Shown here in pieces: positions 1 to 9,805 of a stretch of DNA of 64,000 nucleotides; position 1 is the stretch's first letter; each line of letters begins with the position of its first letter. Location: assembly GCA_036346405.1 (NCBI GenBank), contig CM070546.1:103608826-103672825 (forward strand). Direction: 5' to 3'. This stretch comes from Phyllostachys edulis (Eukaryota; Streptophyta; Magnoliopsida; Poales; Poaceae). A program made the translations under genes and the position numbers. The notes beneath the pieces are model-generated. The model did no database searches. It saw only the letters and a list, made by a program, of their open reading frames with translations, and was not told the DNA's origin.

Positions 1-185
1 GCTAAAAACCGTCTGTGAAGAGGTAATATCACAGACGGTTCATAGCTAAAACCGTCTGTGAATTATCACAGACGATTATTGTTAATAACCGTCTATGATA
101 ATTCTACATATCACAGACGGTTTTCAACAAAGAACCATCTGTGAAACATCACAGACGGTTCTTAACAATTACCGTCTGCGATAAT
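1..185. repeat. CACTA subterminal repeat array (left side)
   Basis: About eight copies of ACCGTCTGTGA or its complement TCACAGACGGT occur in alternating orientation, with small changes (ACCGTCTATGA, ACCATCTGTGA, ACCGTCTGCGA). Such arrays are the binding region of the En/Spm-type transposase in known CACTA elements. The matching array at 2820-3060 supports one element spanning the interval. Confidence 0.75.
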
Positions 186-387
186 ATCGCTACAGCTCCC
201 AGTTGAAGCTCGATGAGTTCTTCGTCGCCGATGCGCGCGTCTCTTCGTCGCATCCGCTTCGGCTCCCCGATGCGTCTCTTCGTCTCACGCTCCAAATTTA
301 TTCCTTGTTTTATAAAAATGATCATCCACCATCAAAGATGATCATCCCCACATATAGATGATCTAGTACTTATATAAAAAAACAGAA

Positions 388-756
388 ATGGATGCCTCTT
401 CTGTTTCCTTGTCGTCGGCATTGATGGCCTACCTGGCCGCACTGTACGAACACCTCTCTCGCTGTTCGTTGAACCATGCTGCGGAAGAACACTGTTTCAA
501 CAGTGTCTTCACTCCTCTGTCCGAGAATTTGTTGGAGCAGATGATGGCCACCTTCCGCCGTCTTGACATCCTCCTCCGCCGTGTCTTCCGGGTGATCTCC
601 CACTTTCGGCAAGTTTACCGCATCATCGACGTGATCCTCCAAAACGACGTTGCACGTCTCCAGGAGGCTTGCCGTCACTTGGACTGCTTAATTGAGGCGG
701 TAGGCGACCGAGTTGACCAGGCCGAGACCCCTCAAGCAAGGGAAGAGAGCCTATAG
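388..756 (+). CDS. Unrecognised 122-residue reading frame inside the CACTA element
   Basis: An open frame of 122 residues rich in Leu, Arg and His, with hydrophobic residues spaced as in a helix, but no domain I recognise. A TATATAAAAA stretch ends only a few bases before the first ATG at 388, too close for normal TATA-to-start spacing; the later ATG at 424 would fit better. It could be an exon of captured host sequence or a chance frame. No splice partner was found. Confidence 0.2.
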   Translation: MDASSVSLSSALMAYLAALYEHLSRCSLNHAAEEHCFNSVFTPLSENLLEQMMATFRRLDILLRRVFRVISHFRQVYRIIDVILQNDVARLQEACRHLDCLIEAVGDRVDQAETPQAREESL

Positions 757-1013
757 GCTCAATTACTCATGGTTCAACAGTCCGAGGGTCTTTGGGAGAT
801 ACTCGAACGAGCGCGTCAACGGGTGGATGTATTTCAGGCTTCGTTCGATCACGAACCGTCCGCCCCTGACGCCACCGCCTACGTTGAAGACGGAGATAGC
901 AGCCTACCTCCGCCACTAGAAAAAACTTTGTTATATGTTGAAAATTCCAAAATGTAAAAAAAAAAATCTAGTTTGGAGGTGAAGTTACAATATTAATTAG
1001 ATGTTGAATTATT

Positions 1014-1039
1014 ACTCTCTCTCTCTCTCTCACACACAC

Positions 1040-1100
<61 letters not shown>
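1014..1100. repeat. Compound microsatellite (CT)n(CA)n(TA)n
   Basis: A run of CT, then four to five CA, then about 30 TA units, directly visible and uninterrupted to 1100. Its length is likely to vary between individuals. Confidence 0.95.
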
Positions 1101-1104
<4 letters not shown>

Positions 1105-1204
1105 AAGCAAATTTTCATCAAGATTTAAATGAAAATATTGACATATAACCATGTAAGTTCTTCATGTCATGTAAGTGTATATACAAGATAAATATACTTG
1201 AGAA

Positions 1205-1340
1205 AAATCATTTCCACGAGCGGTTCCATAATGGAACCGCCTATGATATAGGACATATCACGGACGGTTCTATTATGGAACCGTCGTGATATTATCACCG
1301 ACGGTTCCATAATAGAACCGTCTATGATAAATCTCTTTAT
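1205..1340. repeat. Palindromic GGTTCCATAATGGAACC cluster
   Basis: Three near-palindromic units of the form CGGTTCCATAATGGAACCG (one TATTATGG and one TAATAGAACC variant) are separated by spacers containing TATGATA and ACGGACGG-like pieces. It resembles the CACTA subterminal motif with a different core, so it may mark a second, related CACTA terminus nested inside the first. Confidence 0.6.
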
Positions 1341-2025
1341 TAGTAGGAGCTCGGCCACTAGGGTTTGTGCTCGCCTCTAACTCGTCACTCCTCAAATAAG
1401 ACTTACTCTCGCCCGTAGCTTTCGCCACTAGGGTTTGCGTCGCCTCTAACTCGTCACACCTAAGCGCACTTACTCGTCTGCTCCCTCCCCACCTCGACGC
1501 CGCCCAACCTCGCCGTAAATGCCGCCGGGCCAGACACCACTCTACACTGCACAAGACACTCGTACGATAGTAGTGTCGTGCCACAACTACGGTGACGCCG
1601 CCACCCAAGCCACTGGGCTTGGCCCCGCGTGTCGCCTGCGTCGCCATGGCTTGGTTCTCTTGCTCGGCCTCCTGCCCTCGGGCCCTGGCCCCCCTGGCTT
1701 TGCTTTCCCCATCCTCCCTCTATTCTCCTCTAGATCTGTTAGCTTAATGTCTTTTGTTGAGTTTGATTTTTATGCTTGAGCCTTAAGTTGTATCCTGATG
1801 TTTGTGTGATTTTATGCAAGGTGAAGGAGATGGATGAGGGTTGTACTGGTGGTGGGGTCACCGCTGCGTGGTTTGCACAGATCGAGGTATCACCCTACCT
1901 TACTCCCTCTCTGTCTCTACCCTCCTTGCTCTGTGATGAAAATGGCTAGTGCTCTGCGATGGATGCCGAGGGCTACTACTGATGTGGTGGGTTTGGACAC
2001 CCTTGGTCTTGCTGTTGAACTGCTC

Positions 2026-2250
2026 AATGATGTTAATAGTCTTATGCTGAAATTGAATTGATAATTAGTTCATATTAATAGTCCCCTTGCTCTGTGATGT
2101 AATGATGTTAATAGTCTTATGCTGAAATTGAATTGATAATTAGTTCATATTAATAGTCCCCTTGCTCTGTGATGTAATGATGTTAATAGTCTTATGCTGA
2201 AATTGAATTGATAATTAGTTCATATTAATAGTCCCCTACCATTCCATTCA
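2026..2250. repeat. 75-bp tandem repeat, three copies
   Basis: The block starting AATGATGTTAATAGTC begins at 2026, 2101 and 2176, an exact 75-bp period, with near-identical copies running to about 2235. It sits just left of the long hairpin. Confidence 0.9.
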
Positions 2251-2257
2251 TAATCCC

Positions 2258-2820
2258 TTCTCTATAAAGTCTCCAAGTAGTGGCTGTTTGTGCCATTAAA
2301 ACCGGCATGAGAAGGATGAGACAGTAGCCACGGGCAACCTCATTGAGCCCATGCAAGTTTAAAAAGTATGGATGCAAGGAGAGCGTCAGGACATCCAATT
2401 ACATGGATGTTATTGATAGGTAATTGGATGTCGCTATGTTCAGAAAGTGACGTGGATGCGCAGGTAGGTTGCTTGGTGTTCTTGTTGGGTTTAAAGACGA
2501 TTACATGCTCAAGAATGGTTAGTTGCTGATACATGATGCCACTTCCCAGTTGGAATACCTGCGTGTCCACGTCACTTTCTGAACATAGCGACGTCCAATT
2601 ACCTATCGACAACATCCAGGTGGATGTCCTGACGATTTCCTGGCATCCATACTTTTTAAACTTGCAGGGGCTCAATGAGGTTGTCCGTGGCTACTATCTC
2701 ATCCTTCTCATGTTGCGTGGACAATCCCCCCAAAGTGGCTGAGAGACTATGAACAATATATATATGATGTCGGTTTTAATGGCACAAGCAGCCACTGCTT
2801 GGGGCTTTATAGAGAAAAGT
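2258..2820. repeat. Long inverted repeat (hairpin) inside the CACTA element
   Basis: The left arm at 2258-2470 is repeated in reverse complement at 2553-2818. Matching blocks include the outer TCTATAAAG, the GTGCCATTAAAACCG block, the AGTTTAAAAAGTATGGATG block and the inner TTCAGAAAGTGACGTGG block. The right arm carries about 60 extra bases near 2715-2775. The loop is about 85 bp. Such a structure could fold as RNA into a duplex of about 200 bp. Arm divergence is low to moderate, so the duplication is fairly young. Confidence 0.85.
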
Positions 2821-3079
2821 CATCACAGACGGTTTCAGCCACAAACCGTCTATGATATATACTTATCATAGACAGTTGCAGCCACAAACCGTCTGTGATA
2901 TATATACTTATCACAGACGGTTTCAGTTAATAACCGTCTGTGAAAGTATGCATCACAGATGGTTTGAAAACCGTCTATGATGACCTCATGTTATCACTGA
3001 CCCATAAACTCAGACGGCTCACGAAACCGTCTATGATAATATTTTTGAACCGTCTGTAAATACCTTTTCTGTAGTAGTG
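2820..3079. repeat. CACTA right subterminal array and terminal inverted repeat
   Basis: Dense alternating ACAGACGGTTT / AAACCGTCTGT units are followed by the terminus CTGTAGTAGTG ending at 3079. The base order of the last 17 positions, read in reverse, is the CACTA hallmark. The trinucleotide TGA follows and would be one half of the target duplication. Confidence 0.85.
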
Positions 3080-3173
3080 TGATGGCCTGTTTTGCCGATG
3101 TGGATGAGAGTTTAAATAATTGTATTAGACAAACAGCATACTGAAAGCAACAAGATGATGATATGCTGATAAT

Positions 3174-4900
3174 TTATTCGTTTAACCTTTTTGGTGAATT
3201 GGAATCAGCTGCAGAGGATGTATATTCAGATGCGGTGCGTTTAGTAGGGACCAAGTTTGGCGCCTTTGTGTATGCATGCGTGGCAATGGAAATGATCAGC
3301 ACAAATTTATAAAAAGTAATTAGCAAAGCAAATACTTGTATGCTGATAGAAGTACAAACTTGTTCGATATTTTTAGGTGTATCTTGGCTGGGCTGGAAAT
3401 TTTTTAGGAGAAAGAGGTTATTGCACAATTAGGCTAATTAAACAAAGGAATGAACTAATCTGAATAAACATAGGATTTATTGTTCTGCAGAAATGGTATG
3501 TGCTTTGATAGTGATTGATACCTCGTCAGAATGAGAGCACACATGTTTCAGTGGAGATGCATGAATTGCTTTGTCACTTAGCTGAAATGGGCTACTGATT
3601 CTAACCGGAGGTTCAAATATTTGGAACTTGGATTATAGACAGTGAAGAAGTAGCAGTCTATTCAGCTATGCCGTGTGCAGTTTCAGAGAGAAGTGGTATT
3701 GCAAGCGGCGCTATGGAATCTACATGAAAAGAAGGCTTGATCCTCTGCAATGATCCTCGAGACCCACTCACTTTGAAAGTGTATTGCCTAGTGTGAAGCC
3801 TTGTTATCTGCGGTGGTACTACGCCATGTATATTTGGAGTCACCGCTGTCAAAGCTAAAACAGGAGTACCAACTAACTGTTCAGCTATGGCACCGAACAA
3901 AATAAATTCTGCCACGGGTGCATTGTCTTATGAAATATCAGATGGATCAGCTTCAAGGATCGCTAGCTTATATATGAAATGTAGAAGAATATTTATTGAC
4001 TGTAAATAGGTGATCAATATGATAGGGTTTGTAGCTATATGGCTATGAGTATGAGTATAAGCTGGAATTTGCCTTGGTTCTGCAGGCATATTTGGACATC
4101 TTTGGCAAACATATTCGTTGTCTACCTATTCAACTGATCTTTTACAGGAAGCACAACCCATGTACCACTAATTTTCATGTAGGACTACACTTTTGATAGC
4201 AATATCTACAATATTGTTATAGGAAACCAACTACTGCTGCTAATTGATAAAGGATATATTAAGCAAGTATGTTATAGGAAACAAACAGTGCTGCTAATTG
4301 ACAAAACATACATTAAGCTAATTTTAGTGCATTCTGGATGTTGTGTTAGTGATTTATCTTTTTGGTAGCGGGTCAGCCAAAAGAGTGATGAAAAGTTGAG
4401 GTAGTGGCTCAAATGTACCAAGTACACATAAACTAAGGGGCAGATGGCCAACATTACAGATGAAATTAAATCATATAATAAGCAAATGATCTGCAAGCCT
4501 AATGGAATGGAAACAAGATAAACGAAAATGTTATGCAGACATAATGGAATGGAAACAAGAGAAGTGAAAAATAATCTACTATTCTCTCAAATATACCTCT
4601 GAAGGATTGCTCTTTTTGCTGCCCCAAAGCAGCCTTTTCCTTTGGTCCGTGGATAAACGACAAGTTCCAATTCCAAATGCAACATTGTTCCTATTCACTG
4701 CAATAGAAAACATGGGGATGGTCAATGATGCAGGCAGAAGATCACATAACTCAAATTTGACAGGGGAAAGATTAACATCAGGATCATATCACTGGACACC
4801 ATCATGGAACCAAATTTCTTGTGTCAACTGTGAAATCAACTTTTTTGATAGGTGCATGCATCCAAGTGTAGAGAAACCAAATTTAGCTTCTACCCAGTAG
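3174..4900 (-). pseudogene. RPA1-like (replication protein A 70-kDa family) gene remnant
   Basis: The clearest piece is 3658-3915: a minus-strand frame containing AEFILFGAIAEQLVGTPV, then VPPQI and a YTFKVSGSRGSLQRIKPSF segment. This is the pattern of the C-terminal OB fold (DBD-C) in plant RPA1-like proteins (DNA-binding subunit; also carried by Helitrons). Just upstream a TAA interrupts the frame and the zinc-ribbon cysteines are not found. A further minus-strand piece ends at 3174 with KRTASEYTSSAADSNSPKRL, which looks like the acidic/basic tail of the same family. A possible upstream exon at 4600-4900 reads well on the minus strand but I cannot assign it. Known role of the family: single-stranded DNA binding in replication and repair. 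This copy appears dead. It is flanked by the CACTA element and a solo LTR. Confidence 0.55.
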
Positions 4901-5172
4901 GTGATGGACCTTAGAGCCCTCGGGAGACTCCACTGGCCATAGTGGATCTATTTGCCCAATGCTAATGGCATCTATCGTTGTGTAGACCAGTTAGTGTCCC
5001 ATCAGACCCACTCCTGTCCCACCTTAGTTTCTATAGATATTCAATTAGAAGAGCAGTGTACTAAGTTAGGGAGGAATGACCACACTTGTGGTTGAGCGAT
5101 TTTCTGTGTCTGCTACATTGACACAAGATTCTTGTCCTTATTTGTCTCTAGTGGGGAAAATGGACTGACAAC

Positions 5173-5177
5173 CAACT
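5173..5177. other. Target-site duplication CAACT (left copy)
   Basis: The pentamer CAACT directly precedes the LTR start and is repeated at 9801-9805 right after the LTR end. Five bases is the normal duplication length for LTR-retrotransposon integrase. Confidence 0.8.
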
Positions 5178-8100
5178 TGTAACATCCCAATTCTGAAAAT
5201 GAGGAGAAATTAAAACTTTTTCTTCAATTGAGAATGCTTGCCCAAATCGGTAATTCTTGCAAAGGAATTATGGAAAATCCAAACTCAAAAATCAAATTCT
5301 CCAATTCACTCCTATCAAAAACCTCCTTGGGAAAATCTTGTGCAAACCTCTGTAAATAATTTTCCTAAGTTCCTTGGGTGACTAGCAGCCCCTCTGAATT
5401 ATTTCATAATTTTAGAAATTATTTGAATAATTTTTGAGGCAAGTCAAACCAGTCAAACCTGGTCCAACCCTATTGTCCAAACCTTCTGAAATTTCTGGAG
5501 AAAAATGCAGGGCATTAAAACCTCTGGAAATTTTATGGTAGGTTATTTATCATGTCAGAAAGCTCCAGTTAAATTTTCATAAGTTTTGGAGTTGTTTTGA
5601 TACCTCCATTAAATCCACAAAATCTCAGTTCCAAATTCAAACTCAAACCCAAGCCTTTGTTCCTTGGAGTGCGAGTCGACTCGGGCTCGAGCCAATGGAC
5701 TTGGTCCAACCAACTAATCGCACCGGTGGGCTCGCGCTGGCAGAATTGTCATGGGTCGTTAGATTTTGATCGACGGTCCATATCACAGAACCCTTGGATC
5801 CTCCGGTTTCATCTCGGCGTCGCGATTAAAATCGGACGCCGCCGCTTGTCGTCCTCCTCGCCGCCTTCGTCCTTGGAGCGCGTCGGCGCTGTGCGAAGAG
5901 TGGGCAGAGTAGGCGTGGGGAGGCTCAGCCTTGTCACCTCACAACGCTCCTCTCTCTCGCCGCTAATTAATGCGCCGAGCTTTAGCCATTTAGTCTTCTT
6001 TCTCTGCAGAGCCATCCATTCCTCCATGTCCTTGTTCGCCTGTGGAGGCTGTGGACCGAAGTCCACCATGACCATGAGCTTGGCTCTTGGCCTTGCTCTC
6101 TCGACTATAAGAAGCCCCTACACGTTGTTTGGTTTTCCTTTAGTCGCCTTCCACACTTGCTCTTGGTCCTTGAGCTCAAACCACCTCCCCACCATTGCAA
6201 CCGCCATTGTTGGAGCTCTGTACCTCGGTAAAGCGGTGGTCCTGTCCCTCTCCTCTCTCTATTTTTGCTCCAGAGCCACCCTTTAACCCCCCGAGTAAAT
6301 CCCTCACTTAATTTGGATTCATCTTTCTGAGGTGAAGCCGAATTGCAAAAGTCCCCATTTCGGCGAAATCAACCCCTTCTTCCTCGTTCTTGGGTGAGTA
6401 GCTCCATTCCTCAATTCCTTGCTCGTGAAGCTTCTTTGAGCACCGTGGAGCTAACTTGATGACGTGATCGCAATACTTTTGCTTAGGCCGTGTTTCCTCG
6501 TTGTCTTCCGGCTCGTCGTGGTGCTTCGTCGTAGAAGCTTCTTCGACCACTTCGGGTTCGTCCTTGCCCTCGGTACCCTTCTTATAGTCCTAGAAGTGGC
6601 ACCGCCGCCGTAACCGCCGCGAGCAACATTTTCACTTTTGGTCTTTTGGTCAAACGGTCACCCGCTTATCTCGGCTCATGGCGATTTACGCCGTCGCCGT
6701 CGGTGTGGGTGGTGCCATTAGGTCCACAAGGCTATTCGGACCCATTCTCGTCCTTGGCTCGCCGCGGGTCGGAGCCGCCCGGCGACGAAGCTCGAGAACT
6801 CCTCGGCATTTTGTCGCGGGGAAATCTTGTCGAGAATCATTAGGACAAAGATCCCGTCATTAGTGCGCTAATCATTGGTTAATTAACTGCTTAGCATTAA
6901 TGATGTCCTAAACGGGGTCCTTGTCTCACTGACATGTGGGCCAGCGCCCTAAATCACCCTTTAATGCGCATAGTAAACTCCGGGTTTACTGTCGCTGACG
7001 AGTGGGACCCATTTCACTATGCACGTGGGTTAAAACCTCCCCGCACGACTCAGCGTCGCTGACAGTGGGTCCCGCTTGTCAGTATGCACTGTGCGCGTCC
7101 GATACACTTCAATCCATATCGGTAGCCATCACAAGATCAAGCTACCGATATTCATCGGCCGTCGGACCACGAATAGGGTGTTCACCGTGGGCCTTTTGAT
7201 GCTAATTCGACGCCCAGATTGAGCCACGTCTTTATCTCGCGATCGATTTTAGGAAATTCCGGGATTTATTTTACAACCGAAAATCGCATTAAACTTTGAA
7301 AAGGTAAAACTATTTCGCAATAATTCATTTTCGGTGATTCCACTTTTGATAATTCTGTTATGAGCTAAAGTTTAATCTAAAAATAGTTGCATGGTTGAAA
7401 TAGCTCCAGAAAAATGTAAAAGATCATTTTAATCCTTTTCAGCTTTATTAAATGTATTAGAAATTCTCGATAAGTTTAAAATGCATAATAAATTCATGTT
7501 AACTCCTTTTAGATGAAATCAAGTTTGTTAATTCTGTTATTACCTACACTTAGATCTAAAAATGAAATTAAGCATGTTGTAGTTGCAAAAATGTCCAGAA
7601 TTAATTTTGTTAACTTGTAGGTTTAACTGTTTCACTAGAAATCCTTTAACTTGTAAAATGCATAACTAATTATCTGTAAACTCTTTTTGCGTGAATCCAA
7701 GTTTGTTGGATTCCTCTAAGGATGGAATTTCTAGGAAAAATAGTTTTGAACATGTTACTGTTTTCAGAAAGAATAATCATGCATTTTAATTGTGTTCAAG
7801 TTCTTGTTTCAAAAATTAATAGAAGGGGCATTATAGCTCCAATTGAGATGAATCCAATTTGGTTGTTCATCTTATGAGGTGCTTATGCTACCTTAAAAAT
7901 TTCAGTTCCTCTGCATGTCTAGAAATTTTTGCGATGAATAGTAACACATTTTAATTAATTAGGCTGAGCAGATTTGATTTCATCATATCTTTTGCATTAA
8001 GGATCCAAATCACTTGATTTTTGTTGCAAAATTCATGATAAATCAATATCTTGCTGCTGTAAAATTTTCAAGTCATTTGGAGAAAGTTGGCTGTTGAGTC

Positions 8101-9800
8101 TTTTTGGGTTCTTTGTTCTTATCGGTTCTTTTTTCGCTCTTTCGTTAGGTTTCGACATTTGTGGCGATCCCAAGAGTGACCCTCAGCCACAACTTGAGCA
8201 ACAGCAACAAGGCAAGCAGTTTGACCATGATTCATCCTATATTTGCAAGTCTATTATATTGTTTAAACTCTATGTATGCATTGCTACTTTGTTTTAATTA
8301 TGGTTAGTGAATCCTATAGTTGCACAATCTGTAGGAAATGATCATCCTCTACTACCAATGAGCCTAGGTTATTTGCTGTGGTTGGAGCTCGTTGGATGAG
8401 CTCTTATCGCTTAGTAGTTACGATTTAATTTGCTTAGACATGCTTAGTTAGCGGTAGAATGGGCGATCATCGACTTAGTCGATGGTCTTGATCACACAAA
8501 TCTAATTACTACTTCATATTGTACAGCACTTGTGCTTTGCTAATTTGTAAAGTAAAAACCTGAAAATAAAAGATTGTTTAGACTTGGGCATATTGGATGA
8601 ATGGTGTGGTTTTTGGATTGTGGAAGTATGCCTAAGTCCCTAAGGACCGAAAGTTACTTGCGCCTCCGTGCATCGAAAGCAATATTACGTATTAACCACG
8701 CGAGGGGCATATGGAACCCTCTTGACTAAGTACTTTGGGCGTTGCTAATTGGGGTCGCTTCGGTTGGTGGTTTTAAAGATAAAATGTGTGTGTGTGGTGT
8801 GGGAGGAGCATTAGCTTCGGGTAGGTTGTGTGATGTCTCCTTCTCCCGTGGGTTGTGCGACTTTAATTAGCATTGTCCATTGGAAATGTCTCGTAGGACT
8901 TAGCTGTGCAAGACACCTTTGGTAGTGTGCGCGAAGGAAAAGCGATGCGACGTGTGGTGCAAATGGTACACCCCCGCAGGATAAAACTATTCAATAGCCT
9001 CGCCCTAGGTTATGGACACGCTCGGACACGCCCGTGAGAACTAGACTACAACATTTAATTAAAATTTGACTTGGTTGGTATGAACGGGAGTTCATGCTAT
9101 TGTTGTGGTGACTATTGGGTTAGTCACTTCTAGGTTCTGGTTCTCTTCTACTTATGGTTATTATCGTTGTCAAACTTGATATTTGAATGTTAAAAACAGA
9201 TTTGATAACTTGCCTTTAAATGTATTACATTATTGCAAATAAATGTTGCTTTGTGTTAAATGAGACATACAACCTCCACTTACATAAAGCTTGCATGTAG
9301 CATATGTTATAGGCTGTTATCTTACACGTAAGTCTTATGGAGTACTTTATGTACTCATCCGCCGTGGTTGTGGCATTTTTTTTGTGGTTTTGGATGCAGA
9401 GGAGAGGGTGAGTTCCAAGAGCCTCACTTTTGTGCTATGTGTTTGCTTCTTGACGACTAGCTTGGTGGTCCGGTCCGATGCCTAGGGGTTAAGGCACACC
9501 GATTGGCTTTGTGTTACTGACCATCTTTATGGCACTTTTGCTTCGCTGTTATCTTTTTAGAATTGTTGTTATTTGGCCTAAGGGCCCCTCTTTGTAATAG
9601 CTATTCCATATTAATATTAACTTATGGTTTGTTGCTTATGTACTATGTGTTGCATGGAATTGATACATTCTTTTGTTGTGAGGTATGTATACTGCATTCT
9701 GGGAAGTATACATCTCTCGAGACCGGGTTTATTTGGTTGATAATACTAGGGTCATTTGGATGACTAAGTATTATGAGCCTAATAAAACCAGGTGCTCACA
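5178..9800 (+). mobile_element. Solo LTR (4.6 kb) of an LTR retrotransposon, with target-site duplication
   Basis: The element begins TGTAACATCCC at 5178 and ends GGTGCTCACA at 9800, giving the canonical TG...CA. It is flanked by the identical pentamer CAACT at 5173-5177 and 9801-9805. No primer-binding site follows the 3' end and no gag/pol frame lies inside, so it is a solo LTR left by recombination between the two LTRs. A TATA-like ACTATAAGAAG at about 6108 could be the retroviral-type promoter. Open frames inside it (for example 5597-6286) show no domain and are not credible genes. The 4,623-bp length is large for an LTR. Superfamily is probably Ty3/gypsy by general look, not proven. Confidence 0.85.
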
Positions 9801-9805
9801 CAACT

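Larger units (their letters stand above)
1..3079. mobile_element. CACTA (En/Spm-type) DNA transposon, right part, non-autonomous
   Basis: The right end is explicit: read on the minus strand from 3079, the sequence starts CACTACTACAGAAAAGG, the classic CACTA terminal inverted repeat. Inside it lie many copies of a CACAGACGGTT / AACCGTCTGTG motif in both orientations (2820-3060), the usual subterminal array of this superfamily. The same motif array fills 1-180, so the element probably begins just before the window; its left terminus and 3-bp target duplication cannot be checked. No transposase (TNPD/TNPA) coding is recognisable, so the copy looks non-autonomous. It carries a microsatellite, a 75-bp tandem triplication and a long hairpin, described separately. 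A nest of two related CACTA copies is possible, because a variant motif cluster sits at 1205-1335. Confidence 0.8.

Noticed and set aside
5597..6286. 229-residue plus-strand frame
   Set aside because: It lies wholly inside the solo LTR, has no domain and crosses the presumed promoter region.
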